64,000 nucleotides of DNA from JBJGXI01 sp045635475 (GCF_045635475.1 NZ_JBJGXI010000020.1:22212-86211), one strand, 5' to 3'; shown: positions 34,500 through 44,180, counted from the stretch's first letter. Numbers and translations: made by a program. Notes: generated by a model from the letters alone, not told the origin.

Positions 34500-35573
34500 T
34501 TATTTCCCAACTTCTTTAATAATTTTTACCACCGAATCCTTCGCCTGGTAGCTTTCATAGTTTCTCATACTGTTCAAAATTTCAGTCTTACCTTGCTTCA
34601 ATTGTTTTAATTCCTCCAACAGACGATCACCCGTCAATTGCTCCTCTTCTAACATGTTAGCATATCCTTGTTTCTTGAAAGATTTTGCATTTAGAATTTG
34701 GTCTCCACGGCTAGAACTTAGTGGTAGCGGTATGAGTAACATCGGCTTTTTCAATGCAAGAAATTCAAAAATCGCATTCGATCCAGCACGGGAAAGAACA
34801 AAATCCGTCGCTGCAAATATATCACTCAATTCTTGATTTACATAGTCAAACTGCGCGTATCCTTCAACCCGTAATGATTCATCAACATTACCTTTTCCAC
34901 ATAAGTGAATGATTTGAAACTCTTTTAATAAGTTAGGAAGCTGCTCACGTACTGCTTGATTAATCCGTTGGGCACCGCCACTCCCCCCCATGATCAACAA
35001 TACTGGTTTGTCATTAGGCTTTAGCTTAGTAATATCCAATCCTTTTTGCTTGCTGCCTCGGAAAAGCTGATTACGGACGACAGCACCTGCCCACTCCGAT
35101 TTTTCCTCTGGTACATACTGCATTGTTTCAGGGAACGTTGTTAACACTTTTTTTGCAAGTGGGATGGCAATTTTATTCGCAAGGCCGGGTGTAATATCTG
35201 ATTCATGAATAACTGCAGGAATTCTTCGTAACCATGCAGCAACTAAAACAGGCACTGAAACAAAGCCTCCTTTAGAAAAAACAACAGAAGGCTTACGCTT
35301 GCCTAATATTCGAAAAGCTTGAAGCGTTCCTTTTATGACTTTAAAGGGATCCTTCATATTTTCAATTGATAAGTATCGACGCAATTTACCTGTCGAGATT
35401 GGATGATAGGTTACGCCATCCAGTTGGCTGATTAGTTCTTTCTCAATTCCATTTTTAGATCCTATGTAATCAATTTCCCAACCTTCTTGCTGAAAGACAG
35501 GTATAATTGCCAAGTTAACGATAACATGCCCTGCAGTGCCACCACCGGTAAATAGAATTCGTTTATCACTCAT
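34500..35573 (-). CDS. murG: MurG-like UDP-GlcNAc:undecaprenyl-PP-MurNAc-pentapeptide GlcNAc transferase
   Basis: 357 residues from the ATG at 35573 (AAGGGG upstream; the longer frame to 35597 passes through that site). GT-B fold with GGGTAGHVIVN near the N-terminus (family GGTGGH), HESDITPGLANK, GGSGGAQRIN at the domain joint and SRAGSNAIFEFLA near the donor site. It makes lipid II at the inner membrane face. It lies alone, outside any mur/dcw cluster, so it may be a second copy. Confidence 0.88.
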   Translation of the reverse strand: MSDKRILFTGGGTAGHVIVNLAIIPVFQQEGWEIDYIGSKNGIEKELISQLDGVTYHPISTGKLRRYLSIENMKDPFKVIKGTLQAFRILGKRKPSVVFSKGGFVSVPVLVAAWLRRIPAVIHESDITPGLANKIAIPLAKKVLTTFPETMQYVPEEKSEWAGAVVRNQLFRGSKQKGLDITKLKPNDKPVLLIMGGSGGAQRINQAVREQLPNLLKEFQIIHLCGKGNVDESLRVEGYAQFDYVNQELSDIFAATDFVLSRAGSNAIFEFLALKKPMLLIPLPLSSSRGDQILNAKSFKKQGYANMLEEEQLTGDRLLEELKQLKQGKTEILNSMRNYESYQAKDSVVKIIKEVGK

Positions 35574-35684
35574 GCTGTACGCCCCTTTTATATACACAAA
35601 TTTTCTGACAAATATTATATAAGTTTAAAGTATGCTATAATCCTCTCTATCCTATAAGAAATCGAGCGAAAAAGGAAGAGGTTG

Positions 35685-37049
35685 ATGTACGAAACTAGCA
35701 CACGCAAAGAAAAAATTAAATTATTTCTTCACATTCTTATTCCTATTCTAATTACCCAGGTTAGTATGTATGCGATGAACTTTTTTGATACCGTTATGTC
35801 TGGTAACGCAGGTGCAGATGAATTAGCTGGCGTTGCTATTGGTTCAAGCTTATGGGTTCCTATATCCACAGGGATTAACGGCATATTGATGGCACTATCA
35901 CCGATTGTTGCGCAATTAGTTGGTGCTAAAAAGGAAGAAACTATTCCTGAGACCGTCCGCCAAGGAATATATCTCTCGATTGCTTTAGCATCGATTGTTG
36001 CCGTTATCGGTTACTTTTTAATTGATCCAATCTTAGGATACATGGAGTTAGAATCCCAAGTTCGTTATGTAGCAAAATATTATTTATTAACGATTGGCAT
36101 TGGTATTATCCCTTTGTTCATTTTTAACTTGATCCGTTGCTATATTGATGCTCTCGGTCAAACGAGAATTTCGATGGCGATTCTTTTACTTACACTACCA
36201 TTTAATATCGTTTTTAACTATGTATTAATCTTCGGTAAGCTAGGGTTTCCCGCACTAGGAGGAATTGGCGCTGGGCTTGCTTCAGCGCTCACTTATTGGA
36301 TCGCCTGTGCCGTTGCTGTAGCAGTCGTCCACCGAATGCAGCCTTTTGCACGTCATGGAATATTACGTAATTGGCGCCCTCCATCACTTGCTGCTTGGTG
36401 GGAGCAATTAAGAATTGGGGTGCCAATCGGCAGTTCTATCTTTTTTGAGGTAAGTATTTTTTCTGCAGTTACGCTATTCATGAGTGTGTACAGTACGTAT
36501 ACGATTGCAGCCCATCAAGCAGCGATTAACTTTGCATCGTTATTGTATATGATTCCACTTAGTATTGCCACAGCTTTAACAATTACTGTCGGCTTTGAGG
36601 TTGGTGCCAAGCGCATCAATGATGCAAAGAGCTATTCCTATTTAGGGATTATTTCTGGGGTAGTTATTGCATTCATTGCTGGATTCATTTTGTATGCCTT
36701 CGATGATTGGATTGCTAAATTGTATAACAGCAATCCTGAAGTCATTGCGTTAACAAAATCGTTTATTTTCTACGCGATCTTTTTCCAATTAGCTGATGCA
36801 TTTGGTGCACCGTTGCAAGGTATTTTACGAGGTTATAAAGACGTAAATATCACCTTTTGGATGTCGTTATTTTCCTATTGGATCATCGGATTGCCAAGCG
36901 GATGGCTTTTGGCCAATTTCACTGAATTAGGACCATATGGCTACTGGATTGGACTAATTATCGGACTAAGCGCTGGCGCAATTACGCTGTTTGGTAGGAT
37001 GTTGTTTTTACAGAAAAAATTGATCACTAACTATTCACGCGTTCACTAA
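35685..37049 (+). CDS. MATE-family multidrug efflux transporter
   Basis: 454 residues from the ATG at 35685 (AGGAAGAGG upstream; an adjacent TTG at 35682 is also possible). Twelve membrane segments in two MatE repeats; motifs MNFFDTVMSGNAGADELAG in helix 1-2 and AAHQAAINFASL in the second half. Uses Na or H gradients to export cationic drugs. Single gene. Confidence 0.9.
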   Translation: MYETSTRKEKIKLFLHILIPILITQVSMYAMNFFDTVMSGNAGADELAGVAIGSSLWVPISTGINGILMALSPIVAQLVGAKKEETIPETVRQGIYLSIALASIVAVIGYFLIDPILGYMELESQVRYVAKYYLLTIGIGIIPLFIFNLIRCYIDALGQTRISMAILLLTLPFNIVFNYVLIFGKLGFPALGGIGAGLASALTYWIACAVAVAVVHRMQPFARHGILRNWRPPSLAAWWEQLRIGVPIGSSIFFEVSIFSAVTLFMSVYSTYTIAAHQAAINFASLLYMIPLSIATALTITVGFEVGAKRINDAKSYSYLGIISGVVIAFIAGFILYAFDDWIAKLYNSNPEVIALTKSFIFYAIFFQLADAFGAPLQGILRGYKDVNITFWMSLFSYWIIGLPSGWLLANFTELGPYGYWIGLIIGLSAGAITLFGRMLFLQKKLITNYSRVH

Positions 37050-37054
37050 CACAC

Positions 37055-37085
37055 AAAGGTTCCAGTCAATCGACTGGAACCTTTT
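37055..37085. terminator. bidirectional terminator
   Basis: Perfect 13-bp stem AAAGGTTCCAGTC / GACTGGAACCTTT between the convergent MATE and aldehyde dehydrogenase genes. Confidence 0.9.
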
Positions 37086-37093
37086 ATTATCAA

Positions 37094-38518
37094 TCAACTC
37101 AAATTAAGAACAATCAATCGTTCTTCTGTCATCTCTTGAATAGAATATTTTGGCCCTTCTTTACCATTCCCACTATTTTTAACACCACCGTAAGGCATTA
37201 AATCAACACGATATTGTGATGCATCATTGATCATTAAACCACCAACCTCAACATTGCGCGCTGCATAGAAAGCTGTATCTAAATTCGTAGTGAAAATGCC
37301 TCCTTGCAAGCCATATGGCGATTCATTCAGTTCCTTGATACATGCATCTAAATCTGTATAAGAAATCATGCTAACAATTGGAGCAAACACTTCTTCACAT
37401 ACGACTCGCATGTTCTTGTGCACGTTACTTAAAATTGTCGGCTGCAATAGTGCACCAATCCGTTCCCCACCATGTACGATTTTTGCACCGCCCTTGACAG
37501 CTTCGTTAATCCACTGCTCCGCTCGTTCTGCTTCTTTTTCTGCTATCATTGGACCAACGTCGGTTTTTGGATCATTGGGATCACCAACATGCAGTTGCTT
37601 CACATGCTCCACAAGTCGCTCTTGAAAGGTTTCGAATACATCCTCATGCACATACAAGCGTTGAACAGATATACATACTTGTCCGGCATAAGCAAAACTT
37701 TTTTGCGCAACATTTGCTGCAGCTTTTTCGATATCGGCCTCTTTATCGACAATTACTGGCGAGTTATTTCCTAGCTCAAGAATAAGCTTTTTTAAGCCTG
37801 TTTGTTGCTTTAATTTCAAACCAATCTCTGCACTTCCTGTAAAAGTGAACAAACTAATCCGCTCGTCCTGCATCATTTGATTTCCTACCGTTGACCCTGA
37901 GCCTACCAGCACATTAAATAAGCCTGCAGGCAAACCTGCTCGGTCAAAAAATTGTGCCAGTTTTATCGCAGAAATCGGGGTTGCGCTTGCCGGCTTTAAC
38001 ACTACTGCGTTTCCAGCGGCTAGTGCAGGTGCCACTTTGTGTGAAACGAGATTTAGTGGGAAGTTAAACGGACTAATTGCGCCAACAACACCGACTGGAA
38101 CTCGAATGGTAAAAGCCATTCGGTTTTCTGATCCTGGCGCTGCTTCAACAGGAACACCTTCACCATGAATTCGTTTCGCTTCTTCAGCAGCTATTTCAAA
38201 AGTTTGCGCAGATCTCTCCACTTCATTTTCTGCTTGTTTAATCGGTTTACCTGCTTCTATCGAAATGCAATGTGCCATTTCCTCTTTGTTTTCAATTAAC
38301 AACTCGCTTACCTTTTTCAGTACAAGGTAGCGATCATAAGGATTCATTGCTTTTTCCTTATAAGCTTTTTGTGCAGCTGTGACTGCTTGGTATACTTCAG
38401 TTTCCGATGCTTTAGAAACGGATGCAATGGGTTCTTGTGTATATTTATTTACAATTTCTAGCTTATCGTCTGTATTAATCCATTTGCCGTCAATATATAA
38501 TTGATATTGTTGTTTCAT
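37094..38518 (-). CDS. NAD(P)-dependent aldehyde dehydrogenase
   Basis: 474 residues from the ATG at 38518; TTGGAGGT is seven bases upstream, and the frame beyond it would include that site. Catalytic Cys in YAGQVCISVQR (near 275), general-base Glu in LELGNNSP (near 245), FTGSAEIG coenzyme motif, SPFNFPLN. Best fits the lactaldehyde / succinate-semialdehyde / phosphonoacetaldehyde group of class I ALDHs. Exact substrate not readable. Confidence 0.87.
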   Translation of the reverse strand: MKQQYQLYIDGKWINTDDKLEIVNKYTQEPIASVSKASETEVYQAVTAAQKAYKEKAMNPYDRYLVLKKVSELLIENKEEMAHCISIEAGKPIKQAENEVERSAQTFEIAAEEAKRIHGEGVPVEAAPGSENRMAFTIRVPVGVVGAISPFNFPLNLVSHKVAPALAAGNAVVLKPASATPISAIKLAQFFDRAGLPAGLFNVLVGSGSTVGNQMMQDERISLFTFTGSAEIGLKLKQQTGLKKLILELGNNSPVIVDKEADIEKAAANVAQKSFAYAGQVCISVQRLYVHEDVFETFQERLVEHVKQLHVGDPNDPKTDVGPMIAEKEAERAEQWINEAVKGGAKIVHGGERIGALLQPTILSNVHKNMRVVCEEVFAPIVSMISYTDLDACIKELNESPYGLQGGIFTTNLDTAFYAARNVEVGGLMINDASQYRVDLMPYGGVKNSGNGKEGPKYSIQEMTEERLIVLNLS

Positions 38519-38591
38519 TTCGTCTACCTCCAAAATCCAGCTTTTGGTTCTATATTCCACTTATGAAAATGTATAAACGTAAACACGATTT

Positions 38592-39116
38592 TTATGATTG
38601 AAATGAATTCGCTACTTTTACAAGCTCTTGTTTAGAAACCTGATGATGAGAGCCTTGGATTGTTGCATTGTCTGTCACCGTGCTTGGTCGATACGTCATT
38701 TTATAACTGATGCCATTGTCCACCCAGTACAACATTTGAGCATAAGAATTGCTAACATACTCCCCGTCAAGCTCTTCATTGATCGCTACAGTTTCTGATT
38801 GAACAGTAGACTGCTTAACAGCAGCATTGACGACCTGAATAGATAACATATCATTATCACTCGTGTAAAAGCTGACATCTAACGCCTCTTGCTCTGTTTC
38901 GATGTCGGTATAACGGTCAGAGATAAAGAAGTCAACTTCCATTGGTAAATAGCCTGGCACTCCAGGGTTAAATGACAGCCCGTCTATTGTTTGATTAATT
39001 TTCTTTTTATCGTAGCCGTAATAACCATCTGGTATAGACGCTGCACTTTGACATCCTACTACACTTACCATAACTAGAATTAGTAAGATTAGAAGTTTCT
39101 TTGATGTGAATTTCAT
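38592..39116 (-). CDS. DUF4367-like lipoprotein
   Basis: 174 residues from the ATG at 39116 (AGGAGG upstream). Lipobox VVGC near residue 22, then a beta-rich domain with YWVDNGISYKMTY and a last helix ELVKVANSF, as in DUF4367 domains. Exported and lipid-anchored; role unknown. Confidence 0.65.
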   Translation of the reverse strand: MKFTSKKLLILLILVMVSVVGCQSAASIPDGYYGYDKKKINQTIDGLSFNPGVPGYLPMEVDFFISDRYTDIETEQEALDVSFYTSDNDMLSIQVVNAAVKQSTVQSETVAINEELDGEYVSNSYAQMLYWVDNGISYKMTYRPSTVTDNATIQGSHHQVSKQELVKVANSFQS

Positions 39117-39275
39117 TTTGGGCGTCCTCCTAGCCAGAAAAAAGTATACTACTAATATGACGCAATCACCCAATAAAATGTTTCAAGTTAAGAACATTTT
39201 TACTAATTAATTTCCAAAAGTATCAATTACACTAACAAATTGAATAAAAAAATAAACCCACTTAAATAAGTAGAT

Positions 39276-40154
39276 TTATTTCTCAATGGTTTGTTTAAAT
39301 CCGTAAACCGCACCAATTAGATTGGCATTTTGGCGGTATAAACAAGCATCTAAATTCGGAATAACTTTAGCAATTTTCATCTTATCAAGAATCACAGTTA
39401 ATTTTTCTTTAATTTTGTCGATTAGTTCACTTCTCGCACTAATGCCCCCGCCAATTAATATAATTTCCGGGTCAAACATATACTGTAAATTGTAGATACC
39501 AGCAGCAAGCATATGATAAAATTCATCAATTGCTTGTATACAATCTTGATCTCCCTGGTCAGCTAAATCAAAAATTTGCTCCCCAGTTAAAGAGCTTTCT
39601 TCCACTTGTTTCGCTTTTGCAACTCTTGTAATAATTGATGCTGTAGCAGCAACGCTACTCCATGATTGTTCACCATATGGGTCTACTAACATGTAACCGA
39701 ACTCTCCACCGTGAAGGTTGGCACCCTTGTGTAGCACACCATCCTTGATAACAGCTCCACCTATCCCTGTTCCTAATACAACGACAAGGACATCTTTTTT
39801 ACCTTTAGCTGAACCATTCCACAATTCAGCGTATCCTGCACAATTTGCATCATTTTCTATATAAACAGGTAAATTTGTTTTGCCTTCAACCAGCTCTTTA
39901 ATATTGGGACCATGTAAGTATGGAAGTGCGCTTGTACCATATATAATTCCCTTATCCGACACTGCTCCTGGTGCACTGATGGCAACCCCTGTTGCGGTTG
40001 AAAACTTTTGAGTAAGTTGTTTAATCGTTTCAATTAATGCTTCTAATGTTTCTGGTGTTTTGGTCTTTCCTTGTTCGATAATATTAGCATCTTCCCTTAC
40101 TAGTCCATATTTAATAAATGTACCACCAATATCAATTGCCATATATTGTTTCAC
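39276..40154 (-). CDS. ROK-family sugar kinase
   Basis: 292 residues. ATP phosphate motif DIGGTFIKYGL at 8-18, catalytic Asp in ENDANCAG near 106, GTGIGGAVI near 130, HGGEFGYM near 150. The ROK zinc motif C-x-C-G is absent here (DPYGEQSWS in its place), as in some beta-glucoside or N-acetylmannosamine kinases. Acts on an aldohexose; which one is unclear. Confidence 0.83.
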   Translation of the reverse strand: MKQYMAIDIGGTFIKYGLVREDANIIEQGKTKTPETLEALIETIKQLTQKFSTATGVAISAPGAVSDKGIIYGTSALPYLHGPNIKELVEGKTNLPVYIENDANCAGYAELWNGSAKGKKDVLVVVLGTGIGGAVIKDGVLHKGANLHGGEFGYMLVDPYGEQSWSSVAATASIITRVAKAKQVEESSLTGEQIFDLADQGDQDCIQAIDEFYHMLAAGIYNLQYMFDPEIILIGGGISARSELIDKIKEKLTVILDKMKIAKVIPNLDACLYRQNANLIGAVYGFKQTIEK

Positions 40155-40293
40155 GTATAGTACCTCGATTCATATGTATTTAGGTGCTTCGTAAAATACC
40201 CATATAGCATCTATTATATCTATAAACTACTCATATGGTAAGTCTAAGCAAACATTTGTTTTCCGTTTACTTTAAAACAATCATTTTGTTAAG

Positions 40294-41076
40294 TTATTTA
40301 ATGGGTAGCCACGCTAATACATCTTTAATCTTGCTATCCCAATATTTCCAGCTATGGTCTCCAGGACCAAAATCAGTAGTTAAAATAAATGACGTTTCGC
40401 TACAAGCATTTTTAAAATTAATGTTTCCTTCATATAAAAAATCTTCTGTACCACATGCTTGATAAAGTAATGGCTTTTGTTTATTAGATTGCGTAAACAA
40501 ACGCAGCATTGCGATTAAATCATAGCCCGAACCACTAATATCTTGGTCACCAAATACGAGTGACAAAGGTTTCTTAATACTCCATGGGTTGTCATTTTCA
40601 GCCTCTGCTCTAACATCATTCACACGTGTTACCATATCTAATGCTCCCGATAAGCTTACAGCAGCTGCAAATTTTTCAGGAAAGTGTAGCGCCCATTTAA
40701 ATGCACCATAACCACCCATTGATAAACCAGCTACAAAGTTGTCTTCTCTTTTTTCCGATAAAGAAAAAAACGATCTTGCTATCACTGGCAATTCTTCCGT
40801 CAAAAATGTCCAATACTTATTTCCATATTTCATGTCTGTGTAAAAGCTATGATCGACTTTCGGCATCACGACCGCGAGACCATAATCTTCTGCATATCTT
40901 TCAATTGAGGTGTGGCGCAACCACATCGAATCATCGTCACTATAGCCATGAAGCAGAAACAAGGTTGGATGCTTGTCTCTTGCTGATTGGTTAAACGTAG
41001 ATTGTGGTAAAACAACTGTCATCGATGTGCTTAACATTAGCACCTCTGAAAAAAATTCGCAACGAATTAATGCCAT
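40294..41076 (-). CDS. EstA/FrmB-like esterase
   Basis: 260 residues, alpha/beta hydrolase of the esterase-D type. Oxyanion region LFLLHGYSDDDSMW, nucleophile Ser in AGLSMGGYGA near 118, a late His in FGPGDHSWKYW, Asp in FGDQD. Matches tributyrin esterases of Gram-positive bacteria. Last clear chromosomal gene before the element. Confidence 0.82.
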   Translation of the reverse strand: MALIRCEFFSEVLMLSTSMTVVLPQSTFNQSARDKHPTLFLLHGYSDDDSMWLRHTSIERYAEDYGLAVVMPKVDHSFYTDMKYGNKYWTFLTEELPVIARSFFSLSEKREDNFVAGLSMGGYGAFKWALHFPEKFAAAVSLSGALDMVTRVNDVRAEAENDNPWSIKKPLSLVFGDQDISGSGYDLIAMLRLFTQSNKQKPLLYQACGTEDFLYEGNINFKNACSETSFILTTDFGPGDHSWKYWDSKIKDVLAWLPIK

Positions 41077-41148
41077 TGCACAAACCTCCTAATATCTTTT
41101 ATCTCTTATTATACTACTAGTGAACTGCGAAGCATATAAACTCAAAAA

Positions 41149-41183
41149 ACCTCCATAACTGATACGAAACCAGTTACGGAGGT
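41149..41183 (-). terminator. terminator at the chromosome/element junction
   Basis: Minus strand ACCTCCGTAACTG / CAGTTATGGAGGT (one G-U) followed by TTTTTTG; it directly follows the stop of the open frame ending at 41190. Confidence 0.85.
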
Positions 41184-41189
41184 GATATA

Positions 41190-41342
41190 TTATATTACTG
41201 CTTCGTCTGTTTGATTAGAAAAGAACTGCTTCATTGCATAAAACACGTCCGATTTTTTCCTTAGTACATAATATTTTAATTTTGGATCTTCTAATTGTCG
41301 GTATACCTGCATTAAAGTTGAATGGCGATTATACTGGTTTAA
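41190..41342 (-). pseudogene. C-terminal gene fragment at left end of element (candidate attL)
   Basis: A frame open for 50 codons from an upstream stop, ending at 41190 just before a strong terminator. It reads like a real C-terminus (VYRQLEDPKLKYYVLRKK...) but has no ribosome site; the internal ATG at 41312 lacks one too. This pattern fits the 3-prime end of a gene separated from its start by the insertion. The host gene was not recognised. Confidence 0.45.
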
Positions 41343-41423
41343 TCATTAACCCTATACACGTTTACATACTTTCGTATAAAGATAATGCTACTTTGTTCAA
41401 TTGCCCCTCCGTTTTTCTCTGAT

Positions 41424-42014
41424 TTATCTATTCGACACAGATTTAATTTCTCCTACATGAAATACTTCAATAGGTAAATCTAATTCACTACAACATTTTT
41501 TAATTTTATCTATTCTAGATTCCATTTCCACTATCCATATCAATCTAGGGTAGTAACCATATTGTTTTTGAAATGCGCCCGTTTCTTTTAATGCAGCATA
41601 TCGTTCCAACTTATTTACGTTGGCTTTCCACTTTTGTTTACGATCAATTTCTATAAACTTAATCTTGTCACCTTTTATAACAGCATCCGGAACGACAGAT
41701 ATATCTCCGATCTTTACCATTTCCTCTAAGCTATATTCGTTTTCATGAATAAGTGTCCAATTCCGCATTAACCTATGTTCTAGTAGCGACCATCCATGGA
41801 GGTAATTTACATCAAATATAGCCGCGCCGCGCTTTGATAACTTGAATATGCGACCTTTTGGGTTATCAATAAAAGATACATTACCAGAACTGTTTATCTC
41901 CCTCATAATGATATTGGTTCTTTTAATGCCTACACCTAATAGTTCTGCTATCATATCTCTACTTAGAACCTCCAGACGGGATAAACTCAATAATATTTTC
42001 TCCTTCTGATTCAT
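41424..42014 (-). CDS. replication-relaxation family protein (Replic_Relax)
   Basis: 196 residues with an N-terminal winged helix (about 5-70) and a C-terminal domain (PDAVIKGDKIKFIEIDRKQK then YYPRLIWIVE) as in Replic_Relax proteins of Gram-positive plasmids and phages, which resemble a nuclease-like fold. It overlaps the FtsK-like gene by 56 bases, a pairing common in such elements. A TTG at 41990 with AAGGAG nine bases upstream is an alternative start. Likely role: DNA processing or replication start of the element. Confidence 0.75.
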   Translation of the reverse strand: MNQKEKILLSLSRLEVLSRDMIAELLGVGIKRTNIIMREINSSGNVSFIDNPKGRIFKLSKRGAAIFDVNYLHGWSLLEHRLMRNWTLIHENEYSLEEMVKIGDISVVPDAVIKGDKIKFIEIDRKQKWKANVNKLERYAALKETGAFQKQYGYYPRLIWIVEMESRIDKIKKCCSELDLPIEVFHVGEIKSVSNR

Positions 42015-43239
42015 CTCGCCAATCCGTCACGTCCTTTCTTTTGGTTCTGTACCAATTTTGCAACAAATGTTTCATCACACGATCACTAATCAATGGTACT
42101 TGCATTTCAAGGAGATTAGGACCATGAACAGCTACACAACGTCCTGGTATATCTTTTAAGTGAGCTGCATGTGTATTACCGTCGCCTAAAACAACTTCGG
42201 ACGCTTTACCTGTCTGCAAACGAAAGCTCATTTTAGCATCTGAATTTTGCTTTATGTCTCTGGGGAGTGTTGTGCCGACTGGATACTGGGTGCAAAAAAT
42301 AAGCCTCACACCTAGCCCTCCTGATACAGAACTAATATCCTCTAATATCGTTTGGCAAGCTAATTGTATTTTGTCATTTCTGGTCTTTGGTACTAATCGG
42401 TTCGCTTCATCGACGATAACAAATATACGTTTCTTTATATCGGTTTCTACAATGTTAGATAAATCGTTGTCGTGAAAATAGTCCATTACTTTGTCGTATC
42501 TGTCCTTCAATCCGTTTAACATTTTTAAGGCTTCTTCCGGCGTGCCAGCCACTTCTCTCACTTGTTCCAACTTTTCATATTTTCCGAATTCTAATTTACG
42601 CTTTAGATCAATGATATAAAACTCTACGTCATCTGGATTGCTCAATACAAGAGATGTCATTATAGATTTTAAACCAATAGTCTTACCGTATCTTGTAGTC
42701 CCACCCATTACCGTATGAGGAATCTTGTCAAAATCATGCCACACTAAACCTTTATACGTCATCCCAACTGGTATTTTCCATGTACCAGGCTTTAACTGAG
42801 GAATAAGTTTGGTGTATAGCCACTTAGTAGGCAATTGATCTTCATATACAAATACATGTAGCATTCCGCTTTTAAACTCTGTTTCAACGTCCTTATGCAA
42901 TCCATCTTTAAAAATGCCGACATCGTTATTAAGCATTTCAATTTTTTTTGATGGGACACCTAAAGGAATCCGGAATACATATTCCATGCCGTTCGCAGTT
43001 TTTATTTTATCTTGCCGTATGAATCTACATGTTTTAATCGTTCCATCAGTAGCGCTTCTTCCGATAATTCCTGTATATTCAAAAATTTTCTGAATCTTCT
43101 TTCGATCCGACATATTACCGAAGCGAACGCCGCCCAAAAGCGAAGCTACAGCGAAAGCAACAAAAATAGATAGTTCTATAGGTAGAACCTCCCTCAAAAA
43201 ATTAAATTTGAAAAACACCATCAAACACAACCTACACAT
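41959..43239 (-). CDS. FtsK/SpoIIIE-like DNA translocase
   Basis: Up to 426 residues. An N-terminal membrane segment (IFVAFAVASLLGG, about 25-37) anchors an FtsK-type ATPase: Walker A GGTTRYGKT near 178, Walker B FVIVDEAN near 272, and CTQYP sensor-like motif near 315. There is no gamma domain for KOPS reading. The only strong ribosome site (GAGGGAGG) lies inside the frame, eight bases before an ATA codon at 43179, so the true start is uncertain. It probably pumps or positions the element's DNA, working with the Replic_Relax protein. Confidence 0.82.
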   Translation of the reverse strand: MCRLCLMVFFKFNFLREVLPIELSIFVAFAVASLLGGVRFGNMSDRKKIQKIFEYTGIIGRSATDGTIKTCRFIRQDKIKTANGMEYVFRIPLGVPSKKIEMLNNDVGIFKDGLHKDVETEFKSGMLHVFVYEDQLPTKWLYTKLIPQLKPGTWKIPVGMTYKGLVWHDFDKIPHTVMGGTTRYGKTIGLKSIMTSLVLSNPDDVEFYIIDLKRKLEFGKYEKLEQVREVAGTPEEALKMLNGLKDRYDKVMDYFHDNDLSNIVETDIKKRIFVIVDEANRLVPKTRNDKIQLACQTILEDISSVSGGLGVRLIFCTQYPVGTTLPRDIKQNSDAKMSFRLQTGKASEVVLGDGNTHAAHLKDIPGRCVAVHGPNLLEMQVPLISDRVMKHLLQNWYRTKRKDVTDWRDESEGENIIEFIPSGGSK

Positions 43240-43285
43240 AGCGCGAATGCTATTCTAGGACAAGTTCACCACTCAACCACTCGAC

Positions 43286-43462
43286 CTAGAACACTAAAAA
43301 TAGCTTGCCAATCTTGTAGATCATAAAGAATAGAACACCCGATACAGCCAGAAGGCCAGATACCCGAATAAATATTTCATCTAGATATATGATCTCCTTT
43401 TTAGCAGCAAACAATAAACCAAAAAGCAAGCTCACAATAAGCAACATAGATATGACGATCAT
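43286..43462 (-). CDS. 58-aa membrane protein
   Basis: ATG at 43462 with GAGGTG upstream; 58 codons; two hydrophobic helices (about 2-20 and 35-57) joined by KKEIIYLDE. Located right upstream of the FtsK-like gene in the same operon. It could be a membrane partner of the translocase; unknown family. Confidence 0.65.
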   Translation of the reverse strand: MIVISMLLIVSLLFGLLFAAKKEIIYLDEIFIRVSGLLAVSGVLFFMIYKIGKLFLVF

Positions 43463-43474
43463 AGCGATAACACC

Positions 43475-43666
43475 TCAGTAATCCATTGGATATAACTTTG
43501 TTGTTTGTTCAATTAATCTTCCAGCCAAAACTTTTAAATGATCCTCGGCATTTTCATCACTACTTAAATATTGAATTTCATGTGACATCTCAACTAGTTC
43601 ATCATGGATCCGTTTCAACTCAACGCATATACGTTCAATTTCTAAGACAATAGCCTTATCTTCCAA
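43475..43666 (-). CDS. 63-aa helical protein, unknown
   Basis: TTG start with AGGGGG eight bases upstream. Predicted two-helix coiled coil rich in Glu and Leu. Part of the tubRZ-ftsK operon. No family known. Confidence 0.6.
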   Translation of the reverse strand: MEDKAIVLEIERICVELKRIHDELVEMSHEIQYLSSDENAEDHLKVLAGRLIEQTTKLYPMDY

Positions 43667-43678
43667 TTCCAGAACCCC

Positions 43679-43942
43679 CTATAAGAAATCGTCCCATATA
43701 TCATTTGCCAGATCTTTGTATTCCTTCATGTGCGGTCTATCCATTCTGTCATCTACATCAAATCGTTCAATGTGGACCATGATTGATGCCTTTTGTTCTT
43801 TATTAGCTTGAGAGTATAAGTGTCTTAGTTCACTAGAATCGTGCAAATACGGTGTAATTTCTAATTGGTTATATACCCAATCAGCTTTTTTATTTCCTTT
43901 GGCAGCATTCACCCCTGTAAATATAGAATCAAGAAAACTCAT
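43679..43942 (-). CDS. 87-aa protein, unknown
   Basis: Soluble, charged, with WVYNQLEITPYLHDSSEL. Overlaps the preceding Cys-rich gene by 14 bases, so translationally coupled. No family recognised. Confidence 0.6.
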   Translation of the reverse strand: MSFLDSIFTGVNAAKGNKKADWVYNQLEITPYLHDSSELRHLYSQANKEQKASIMVHIERFDVDDRMDRPHMKEYKDLANDIWDDFL

Positions 43943-44180
43943 GCCAGTTCAACCCCTTCGCGCGCTCTTTGGCATAATCATTCCCCCATGCTTTTTTCCA
44001 TACTGGATCAGGATCAGTTATGCCTAAATCAAAATCTAATTCTGGCTTTCCGTTTCTCATTGTTCCAGCTCCACAACAAACCGTACAATTATCCATGAAT
44101 ACAGAAGGTTTACCAGCGCGTATTTGCATCACTTCTTCTTTGCCTGAACCGCCACACGCATGGCAATCATATGAAACCAT
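43929..44180 (-). CDS. small DnaJ-type zinc-finger protein
   Basis: 83 residues with two C-x2-C-x-G-x-G-like knuckles, CHACGGSG (6-13) and CTVCCGAG (32-39), as in the central zinc domain of DnaJ, but without J domain. Overlaps its neighbours by one and 14 bases. Possibly a chaperone adaptor or nucleic-acid binder. Confidence 0.65.
   Translation of the reverse strand: MVSYDCHACGGSGKEEVMQIRAGKPSVFMDNCTVCCGAGTMRNGKPELDFDLGITDPDPVWKKAWGNDYAKERAKGLNWHEFS

Noticed and set aside
41234..41422. Plus-strand 62-codon ORF at the element end
   Set aside because: No ribosome site, and it is antisense to the better C-terminal fragment with a terminator.
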